DNA from: Pseudomonadota bacterium
GTDB lineage: Bacteria > Desulfobacterota > Desulfobacteria > Desulfobacterales > C00003060
DNA: 5,407 nucleotides
Reading direction: 5' to 3'
Assembly (NCBI GenBank): GCA_015222985.1
Contig: JADFWI010000209.1
Coordinates: 1-5,407, forward strand
Position 1 is the stretch's first letter; the number at the start of each line of letters is the position of its first letter. Shown here piece by piece: positions 1 to 5,407 of the stretch. Below the pieces are notes generated by a model. The model was not told the DNA's origin. It did no database searches and saw only the letters and a program-made list of their open reading frames with translations. The translations under genes and the position numbers were made by a program.

Positions 1-423
1 CTTAACATGAAGGCAGATTCCCAACTCAATCTCTATGAGGGAAACCCTCATACGCTTCTTGTCTGTGTGTATCAACTCAGAGACCCGAATGCTTTTAATC
101 AACTTACGGAAGACGAAGACGGGCTCTACAAGCTGTTGGAATGTAGCCGTTTTGATTCCAGTGTGGCCGGCTCCAAACGCTTGATCATTCATCCCGGACA
201 AGACTTGACCACTGCCCTGGACCGTGCTGAGGGGGCGAGATACGTGGCCGTTGTGGCGGGTTACTTTCTGATCGAGAAAGAAGGGATGGTCCGGCTTTAC
301 GATGTTCCATGGTATGTGGAGAAAAAGGGCTTTATAAAGCGAACCAAGGTTGCAAAACCAGGTCCACTGAATATCGATCTCGTGTTGGGCTCGGAACAGA
401 TTCAGAAATTCGGGGGAAAGTAA
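1..423 (+). CDS. tssJ: Type VI secretion outer-membrane lipoprotein TssJ (VasD/Lip family), 5' end missing
   Basis: TssJ is the outer-membrane lipoprotein of the T6SS membrane complex; in the family its periplasmic beta-sandwich binds the C-terminal region of TssM. Seen here: the reading frame is open to the left edge, with codons for Leu-Asn before the first ATG at position 7. Counting from that ATG there are 138 residues, with the family-like LNLYEGNP near residue 7, the hallmark VYQLRD at 21-26, and VVAGYFLI at 82-89, followed by a C-terminal beta-strand-like NIDLVLG. Family members carry a signal peptide and lipobox cysteine before this point. None is present here and no ribosome binding site precedes position 7, so the true start is almost certainly upstream and roughly 25-35 residues are missing. 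The stop TAA at 421-423 is 4 bases before tssK. The identification rests on motifs plus the adjacent tssK-tssL-tssM genes. The Met at 7 is probably internal. Confidence 0.9.
   Translation, partial: LNMKADSQLNLYEGNPHTLLVCVYQLRDPNAFNQLTEDEDGLYKLLECSRFDSSVAGSKRLIIHPGQDLTTALDRAEGARYVAVVAGYFLIEKEGMVRLYDVPWYVEKKGFIKRTKVAKPGPLNIDLVLGSEQIQKFGGK
412..420 (+). promoter_or_regulatory. Ribosome binding site of tssK, inside tssJ
   Basis: The purine run GGGGGAAAG ends 7 bases before the tssK ATG at 428 and lies within the last codons of tssJ, just before its TAA stop. This placement supports the chosen tssK start and suggests translational coupling of the two genes. The coupling is an inference from spacing. 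Confidence 0.6.
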
Positions 424-427
424 AAAT

Positions 428-1813
428 ATGGAGAGACCTCTTTTTTGGCATCAAGGCCTTTTTTTGCAACCCCAGCATTTTCAACTGAAAGATGTCCATT
501 TTCAGTCATTGCTCACACCCTTTCACACCTTCCTTCAACCCCATTTTTGGGGTGCCGGGGACCTTGAGATCCAGAAAGCCGCCCTGGGGACCCGGTCGTT
601 TGGTCTTATGAGGGGTGAATTCCTATTTCCGGACATGACTTATGTGGTTTTCCCCGGAAATGCGGTTGTCGAGGCCCGTTCTTTTGACGAGGCTTGGGTG
701 GAAGGGGGAAAACCCTTTACCGTCTTTGTGGGTCTGAGAAAATGGAATGACGTTGGGGACAATGTCACGGTTGTCTCGAAGCTTGAGAACCTTTCGGATG
801 TGACCACCAGGTTTGTGACAACTGCTGACCCGGAAGAGGCTCAGGATCTACATCAAGGCGGCCCGCCCGCTCAAGTGAAGAGACTCAGCTTTGCCCTGAA
901 GATATTCTGGGAGACAGAAAGGGATCAGCTTGGAGATTATGTCCTTATTCCTGTGGCTCAACTGGAAAGGGTGGGCGAAGAGATAACCCTTTCGGAAAGT
1001 TTTGTCCCTCCTTGCCTTACCATTTCCAGTTCAGAACCTCTCTCCAAGCTTGTTAATGAGATCAGAGACCAGATAGCGGCTCGCGGTCGCCACTTGGAAT
1101 CCTACAAACGTGAAAGGGGCATTCATACGGCCGAGTTCGGGGCTAGAGACATGGTTTTCCTCTTGGCCCTGAGGTCACTGAACCGCTATATCCCCATTCT
1201 TTTTCATCTAACGGAATCACAACAAGTTCATCCGTGGACTGCATACGGTGCCTTGAGGCAGTTGATAGGAGAGCTCTCTTCTTTTTCAGAAGGGGTCAAT
1301 GTCATGGGAGAAATCGAAGATGGAACCCGTCTTGTTCCCGGCTATGACCACAGAGCCTTGTGGGAATGTTTCTCCGCTGCCCAGAGTCTGGTCACACAAC
1401 TCCTGGATGAGATTACTGCCGGGCCGGAATATGTGATGCAGCTTGTATATGATGGTACGTATTTTGCGACCGAGCTGTCTCCTGCGGTCTTTGAAGGACG
1501 AAATCGTTTCTACCTGGTTTTTGAAACCGAAGAGGATCCACAGGTCGTTCTTCAATCCCTGGAAACCATTGCCAAGTTAGGTTCAAGGGAGTCTTTGCCC
1601 ATTCTTATTGCGCGTGCGCTTCCGGGGATAAAGCTGGAGCACCTTCCAGTGCCGCCGCAGGAATTGCCCCGTCGCGCCCATTCTGTCTATTTTCAGATTG
1701 ACCATCATGGCGATCAGTGGGCAAATGTGCAAAAGGCTTACAATATCGCTTTGTACTGGGATGCGGCCCCGGAAGATTTAAAGGTAGAATTGATGATTGT
1801 AGGGAGATCTTAG
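428..1813 (+). CDS. tssK: Type VI secretion baseplate subunit TssK (VasE/ImpJ family)
   Basis: TssK is the cytoplasmic trimeric adaptor that links the T6SS baseplate wedges to the membrane complex through the cytoplasmic parts of TssL and TssM. The protein has 461 residues, close to the usual family length of about 440-460. Seen: the family signature at the N-terminus, WHQGLFLQPQHFQ (residues 7-19), then WGAGDLEI at 41-48 and FLFPDM at 65-70. In the middle helical part is a run with HPW at 268-270 and GEL at 281-283, matching the hP..Y..L..L.GEL pattern. The C-terminal domain, which in the family contacts the membrane complex, has a PG.....LP.PP..LP segment (about 399-415), then YFQID and a conserved W (421-431) and YNIALYW (438-444). 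The start at 428 has a purine-rich ribosome binding site (GGGGGAAAG, 412-420) inside the end of tssJ, 7 bases away. The gene is intact, with no frameshift. Confidence 0.97.
   Translation: MERPLFWHQGLFLQPQHFQLKDVHFQSLLTPFHTFLQPHFWGAGDLEIQKAALGTRSFGLMRGEFLFPDMTYVVFPGNAVVEARSFDEAWVEGGKPFTVFVGLRKWNDVGDNVTVVSKLENLSDVTTRFVTTADPEEAQDLHQGGPPAQVKRLSFALKIFWETERDQLGDYVLIPVAQLERVGEEITLSESFVPPCLTISSSEPLSKLVNEIRDQIAARGRHLESYKRERGIHTAEFGARDMVFLLALRSLNRYIPILFHLTESQQVHPWTAYGALRQLIGELSSFSEGVNVMGEIEDGTRLVPGYDHRALWECFSAAQSLVTQLLDEITAGPEYVMQLVYDGTYFATELSPAVFEGRNRFYLVFETEEDPQVVLQSLETIAKLGSRESLPILIARALPGIKLEHLPVPPQELPRRAHSVYFQIDHHGDQWANVQKAYNIALYWDAAPEDLKVELMIVGRS
1801..1807 (+). promoter_or_regulatory. Ribosome binding site that fixes the tssL start
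   Basis: AGGGAGA lies 8 bases before the ATG at 1816 and inside the last codons of tssK, whose stop is at 1811-1813. It decides between the start at 1816 and the longer in-frame start at 1717. The close packing suggests that ribosomes finishing tssK can reinitiate on tssL (inference). Confidence 0.7.
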
Positions 1814-1815
1814 AC

Positions 1816-2487
1816 ATGCGCTTGACTGACTGTTTTATGGAACTTGTCGCCTATGTGGCCTATTTTTTAAAGGCAGTGGCCACAAAGCAACCACCGTTTG
1901 ATCAAGTTAAGGCAGATGTGCAGCGCCTGATGTCCGAGAGTGAGGGCCGCCTGAGGGAGGCATCATTCTCCCAGGAGGAATACGACCTGGCACGCTTTGC
2001 CATTTGTGCCTGGGTTGATGAGGCGATTCTGAGTTCTTCGTGGAACGAGAAGGGCCGGTGGCAGGGAGAACAACTCCAGCGCCTTTATTATCAGACGACG
2101 GATGCAGGCGAGATCTTTTTTGATCGCTTAAATGCCCTTGGCCCGCATCAGAGGGATGTGAGGGAAGTCTATTATCTATGTCTGGCTATGGGTTTTATGG
2201 GGCGGTATTGCAATGAAGGAGACGAATATCTCCTGGAGCAGTTAAAGACGTCGAATTTAAAGCTGCTCACGGGGAGCTCTGTGGGGCTCCCTTCACTTGA
2301 CCGCACAGATCTCTTCCCAGAAGCCTATCCTGTAGATTCGGGTGAGGTTGTTCCACAGAAAGCCAAGGTTCGCTTTTCAGCCTTTACGTTTATGTGTCTC
2401 GGAGCCCCTGTGCTCCTTTACGGGGCGTTGTTTTTGATTTACCGGTTTATCTTGAGTAATGTTGGGGAGACTATCTTGAAGGGTTAG
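1816..2487 (+). CDS. tssL: Type VI secretion inner-membrane protein TssL (DotU/IcmH family), short form
   Basis: TssL is a tail-anchored inner-membrane component of the T6SS membrane complex; its cytoplasmic hook-like domain contacts TssM and the baseplate (TssK, TssE in studied systems). The 223-residue protein shows the DotU-family core: CAWVDEAIL (64-72), the tryptophan at 76, AGEIFFDRL (97-105), and YYLCLAMGFMGRY (119-131), which matches the classic lcL.lGF.GrY signature. A single hydrophobic segment at about 187-211 is the membrane anchor and leaves only about a dozen periplasmic residues. There is no OmpA-like peptidoglycan-binding extension, so this is the short class. The start at 1816 is preferred over an in-frame ATG at 1717, which would add 33 residues unlike the family and overlap tssK by 97 bases. 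The 1816 start has a good ribosome binding site and begins directly at the family N-terminus. It starts 2 bases after the tssK stop. Confidence 0.96.
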   Translation: MRLTDCFMELVAYVAYFLKAVATKQPPFDQVKADVQRLMSESEGRLREASFSQEEYDLARFAICAWVDEAILSSSWNEKGRWQGEQLQRLYYQTTDAGEIFFDRLNALGPHQRDVREVYYLCLAMGFMGRYCNEGDEYLLEQLKTSNLKLLTGSSVGLPSLDRTDLFPEAYPVDSGEVVPQKAKVRFSAFTFMCLGAPVLLYGALFLIYRFILSNVGETILKG

Positions 2488-2490
2488 GAA
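2486..2490 (+). promoter_or_regulatory. Ribosome binding site of tssM overlapping the tssL stop
   Basis: AGGAA begins within the TAG stop codon of tssL (2485-2487) and ends 8 bases before the tssM ATG at 2499. It is the only good Shine-Dalgarno-like run in the 11-base gap and supports that start. The overlap suggests coupled translation of tssL and tssM (inference). Confidence 0.65.
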
Positions 2491-2498
2491 TTCAGAAC

Positions 2499-5407
2499 AT
2501 GAAGCAGATCCTTTTGAAGATTCTTAAATGGTTTCTGATTGTAGCCGCAGTTTTGCTGGGCGTTGTTCTCGTTTTCGGGATCGTGCTGAGCCTGGATTGG
2601 CCCTGGTGGGTCGGTTTCTTTGTCCTGCTGGGTCTGCTGGGCGTGGGGCTCAGTTTGATTTTTTTCAGAAAAATATGGCTTAGGCGCCGGGAACAGGATT
2701 TTGTTCAAGAGATCATTGCGCAAGATGACTCCTACTTAAAGGGCCTGGGAGACAAAGAAAGGGGGCAGTCAAAGGAGCTTCAAGATCGCTGGAAAGAGGC
2801 CATGGATGCCTTGAGGCATTCTCACCTCAGGAAGTACGGAAACCCTCTTTATGTGCTTCCCTGGTATATGGTTGTGGGAGAGAGCGGTTCGGGCAAGACT
2901 ACGGCCATTACAAGCGCTCGGCTTTCTTCCCCCTTTGCAGAGGTGAAACGGACATCGGGCATTTCCGGAACAAGGAATTGTGATTGGTGGTTTTTTGAGC
3001 AGGCCATTCTGATTGATACGGCAGGCAGGTATGCCATTCCTGTGGACGAAGGCCGTGACAAGGACGAATGGCAGAAGTTCCTCAGTCTTCTGGTAAAATA
3101 TCGAAAAAAAGAACCCTTAAATGGTCTTGTTGTAACTGTTGCGGCCAATAAATTACTCGAATCCGGGTCCGAAGCACTGCAAGAAGATGGGCGAAGCATA
3201 CGCCGTCGTATTGATGAGCTCATGCGGGTTCTGGGAGCCAGGTTTCCGGTATACGTCCTTGTGACCAAATGCGACCTGGTTCAAGGGATGACCCAATTTT
3301 GTGATCAACTGCCGGACAAAGGCCTTGATCAGGCCATGGGGCTGATCAATCATGACCTGTCCAAAGATGTTGCCGCCTTCCACGACCGTGCTATCAATTC
3401 TATCGGGGATCGTTTAAGAGATCTTAGACTCCTACTTTTCCACAAGTCAGACACCAGGGGTGTTGATCCGAGTTTGCTCCTTTTCCCTGAAGAGTTTGAA
3501 CGGTTAAAGGCAGGCCTCAAGGCTTTTGTCGATGGAGCTTTTCAGGAGAACCCATACCAGGAGACCCCCATCTTGAGAGGGCTGTTTTTCAGCAGTGGCC
3601 GCCAGGAGGGGAGCCCGTATTCTCATTTTTTGAGCGCCCTGGGCCTTATCCAGGAAAGAGAGGTTCTGCCGGGAACAAATAAGGGATTGTTCCTCCACGA
3701 CTTTTTCGGACGAATACTGCCAAAGGACAGACGTCTGTTCGCCCCGACTCAGAGGGCTATTGAATGGAGTAAATTGACGAGAAATCTTGGTCTGACTTCA
3801 TGGGTTGCTGTGGCAGTTGCAATTTGCGGCCTCCTGAGTTTTTCCTTTGTCAAGAATCTGAGAACCCTAAGGGAGGTGTCGCGAGAGTTTACAAAGCCCC
3901 CAGTGCTACAGGGGGAAGTCGTGTCGGATGTGATTATCATGGATCACTTTCGGCAAGCTATTTTCAAAGTAGAAGAACAGAACAGGAACTGGTGGATTCC
4001 AAGGTTCGGGTTGAATGAAAGCAGAGACGTAGAGGTTAGGCTGAAAGAGAAATACTGTGACCAGTTAAAAGGAAGCTTTTTGGTGCCTTTTGACAAGGAG
4101 ATGGCCAAGGCTATGGCCTACTTTTCGGACCATACTCCCGACCGGGTCCTTGGTGACCATGTGGCGTACTTGGCGCGGCGCATCAATCTCTTGAGAGTAA
4201 GGCTTCAAGAGGAATCGCCGGGGTTGCTATACGCTATGCCTCAACCTTCTTACGCTCCGATTCTATCGAAGACAGACCAGATACTTGTGCCAGAAATTGA
4301 AGAAAAATTTGCCGACCTATATTTGAGTTATTTGGAGTGGCGATCGAATGAATCTGGTCTCAACCAGGAGATGAATGAGTTGCAGACATGGTTGAAACAT
4401 GTCCTGACCCTGAAGGGGACCAACCTGAATTGGATCGTAACATGGGTTAACGGAGATGAATCCCTTTCATATGTACGTCTGGAAGATTTCTGGCGAGGGA
4501 GCTTGCAAGCTTCAAAGGAAACAACTGTTGCGTCTGCCTTTACACTTGAAGGCAAAGCAAAGACCGATTCATTTCTAAAAGAAATAGAATCTGCTCTTGT
4601 GGATCCTCTGATCGTTGCAAGCAAGAAACTGGAGTTTCAAGGGTGGTATCGGAAGGCTTATTTAAATGCCTGGTACGAGTTTGGGAGTGGCTTTCCAGAA
4701 GGCGCCCAGAGGCTTCAGAGCAGGGAGGAGCGACAGCAGGCAGCAGCCAGAATGGGCACTGATAAGGGGCCGTATTTCGCGCTCCTGGACAGAATGACCA
4801 CGGAGTTGGAACCTCTGTTAGAGGAAAAGGATTTGCCTTCCTGGGTTGATCTGGTTTATGAATTTAGAACCACCAAGATCAAAGCGGCTCAAGAGGCTGC
4901 CTTTAAAGAAAAAGGGGCTCTGGTAAAAGCAACAAAGAAAGGTAAAGCCCTTATTGCGAAGTTGGAAAGAAAGATAAGCAAACTGGACACCGGAAAGACT
5001 TTCGAATCTGAGTTGATGGCAGCCAAGGCCTTTGGAGAATATCAAGGAGCCTTGTCTGAGATTACCCCGGCCTCTGCTTCCAGGGCCGTGGCATTCCAGA
5101 TGGCAGCCCAGGCATACAATGAAGATACGGCCACCGGCAAATCGCCTTTTCTTGTTGCCCAAAGTGGCATTAACAAACTCAAGGCTTATATGTTGAGCGG
5201 CAAGTCTGCCCAGAAGATGTTTTGGGGGCTCGTGAGCGGGCCACTCGACTATCTTTGGTATTTCGTGCGCATGGAAACGGCTTGTCATCTCCAGGACCTC
5301 TGGGAAAAAGAGGTCCTGGTGGAACTTCAAGGGGTTTCTGATCAGAAGTCGGTGAATCAACTACTCCTGGGCGAGGGGGGGTATGCCACGAAGTTTGTTA
5401 AAGGGCC
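2499..5407 (+). CDS. tssM: Type VI secretion inner-membrane protein TssM (IcmF/VasK family), 3' end missing
   Basis: TssM is the large inner-membrane scaffold of the T6SS membrane complex; it binds TssL in the membrane and TssJ through its periplasmic C-terminal region. The frame is open for 969 codons to the window edge; the family usually has about 1100-1250 residues, so perhaps 130-280 are missing. Seen: a two-helix membrane hairpin (about 11-31 and 36-56), then a cytoplasmic NTPase-like domain with Walker A GESGSGKTT (127-135), IDTAGRY (172-178) and a TKCD guanine-specificity-type motif (256-259). CDWWF precedes the DTAG box, as is typical. Next come the family motif LRGLFFSSGRQEG (359-371) and LFLHDFFGRIL (397-407). 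A third membrane segment lies at about 431-453, so the rest is periplasmic. The periplasmic part is more divergent, with W716 and W725 in an aromatic cluster, a lysine-rich helix-like stretch (793-828), and a conserved-looking LQDLWEKEVL (931-940) near the edge. The start follows the tssL stop by 11 bases. The reading frame is intact throughout. Confidence 0.97.
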   Translation, partial: MKQILLKILKWFLIVAAVLLGVVLVFGIVLSLDWPWWVGFFVLLGLLGVGLSLIFFRKIWLRRREQDFVQEIIAQDDSYLKGLGDKERGQSKELQDRWKEAMDALRHSHLRKYGNPLYVLPWYMVVGESGSGKTTAITSARLSSPFAEVKRTSGISGTRNCDWWFFEQAILIDTAGRYAIPVDEGRDKDEWQKFLSLLVKYRKKEPLNGLVVTVAANKLLESGSEALQEDGRSIRRRIDELMRVLGARFPVYVLVTKCDLVQGMTQFCDQLPDKGLDQAMGLINHDLSKDVAAFHDRAINSIGDRLRDLRLLLFHKSDTRGVDPSLLLFPEEFERLKAGLKAFVDGAFQENPYQETPILRGLFFSSGRQEGSPYSHFLSALGLIQEREVLPGTNKGLFLHDFFGRILPKDRRLFAPTQRAIEWSKLTRNLGLTSWVAVAVAICGLLSFSFVKNLRTLREVSREFTKPPVLQGEVVSDVIIMDHFRQAIFKVEEQNRNWWIPRFGLNESRDVEVRLKEKYCDQLKGSFLVPFDKEMAKAMAYFSDHTPDRVLGDHVAYLARRINLLRVRLQEESPGLLYAMPQPSYAPILSKTDQILVPEIEEKFADLYLSYLEWRSNESGLNQEMNELQTWLKHVLTLKGTNLNWIVTWVNGDESLSYVRLEDFWRGSLQASKETTVASAFTLEGKAKTDSFLKEIESALVDPLIVASKKLEFQGWYRKAYLNAWYEFGSGFPEGAQRLQSREERQQAAARMGTDKGPYFALLDRMTTELEPLLEEKDLPSWVDLVYEFRTTKIKAAQEAAFKEKGALVKATKKGKALIAKLERKISKLDTGKTFESELMAAKAFGEYQGALSEITPASASRAVAFQMAAQAYNEDTATGKSPFLVAQSGINKLKAYMLSGKSAQKMFWGLVSGPLDYLWYFVRMETACHLQDLWEKEVLVELQGVSDQKSVNQLLLGEGGYATKFVKG
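5291..5319. repeat. Perfect 10-bp inverted repeat inside tssM
   Basis: CCAGGACCTC (5291-5300) and its exact reverse complement GAGGTCCTGG (5310-5319) flank a 9-base spacer, TGGGAAAAA. In RNA this would form a GC-rich hairpin. It falls within codons for QDLWEKEVL of tssM (residues 932-940), a conserved-looking stretch. No T-run follows, so it does not look like an intrinsic terminator. It may be a by-product of the protein sequence and codon choice, or an RNA structure that slows translation or protects the message. No function is shown. Confidence 0.6.

Noticed and set aside
1717..1815. 33-residue N-terminal extension of tssL from an upstream in-frame ATG
   Set aside because: It lies wholly within the conserved C-terminal coding region of tssK, reads unlike any DotU-family N-terminus, and the ATG at 1816 has its own well-placed ribosome binding site.
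2272..2291. GGGAGC ... GCTCCC inverted repeat in tssL as a possible regulatory hairpin or terminator
   Set aside because: The stem is only 6 bp, there is no T-run, and it sits inside coding sequence; this is within chance expectation.
2488..2498. Possible internal promoter or terminator between tssL and tssM
   Set aside because: The gap is only 11 bases and is accounted for by the ribosome binding site and spacer of tssM.
2849..3268. 139-codon open frame on the minus strand
   Set aside because: It is antisense to the NTPase domain of tssM, with a low-complexity Ser/Arg-rich product typical of a shadow frame.
3800..4018. 72-codon + strand open frame in another phase within tssM
   Set aside because: The tssM phase here encodes the third membrane segment and continues without a stop on both sides, so there is no frameshift and this is a shadow.
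4818..5360. 180-codon open frame on the minus strand
   Set aside because: It is antisense to the continuous tssM frame, shows no recognisable domain, and is most simply explained as a mirror of tssM codon composition.

Overview
The window is an internal piece of a type VI secretion system (T6SS) gene cluster, with all genes on the + strand in the order tssJ - tssK - tssL - tssM. Together these encode the trans-envelope membrane complex (TssJ lipoprotein, TssL and TssM inner-membrane proteins) and the baseplate adaptor TssK that docks the contractile tail onto it. The identifications come from family motifs read directly in the translations and from the gene order, which is a classic T6SS arrangement.

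Layout: positions 1-423 hold the 3' part of tssJ, whose lipoprotein signal lies upstream of the window. Positions 428-1813 hold a complete tssK, 1816-2487 a complete tssL, and 2499-5407 a long 5' portion of tssM (969 complete codons with no stop) that runs off the right edge. The gaps between genes are 4, 2 and 11 bases, and each downstream ribosome binding site lies in or against the end of the preceding gene. This indicates one polycistronic, probably translationally coupled unit. There is no stretch without a gene. I see no promoter, terminator, tRNA, mobile element, CRISPR array or attachment site; the promoter must lie left of the window and the operon continues to the right.

How the products work together, from family knowledge: TssJ sits in the outer membrane facing the periplasm and binds the periplasmic C-terminal part of TssM. 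TssM spans the inner membrane and carries a cytoplasmic P-loop NTPase-like domain. TssL is a tail-anchored inner-membrane partner with a hook-shaped cytoplasmic domain. TssK trimers bridge the cytoplasmic parts of TssL/TssM to the baseplate wedges.

Organism: a Gram-negative (diderm) bacterium. The roughly balanced base composition and divergent but recognisable T6SS proteins would fit a Desulfobacterota/deltaproteobacterial-type genome, but this is an impression, not a demonstrated assignment. I find no sign of an undescribed system here. The most notable points are the intact GTPase-like motif set of TssM, a lysine-rich segment in its periplasmic region, a TssL without a peptidoglycan-binding extension, and a perfect 10-bp inverted repeat inside tssM.
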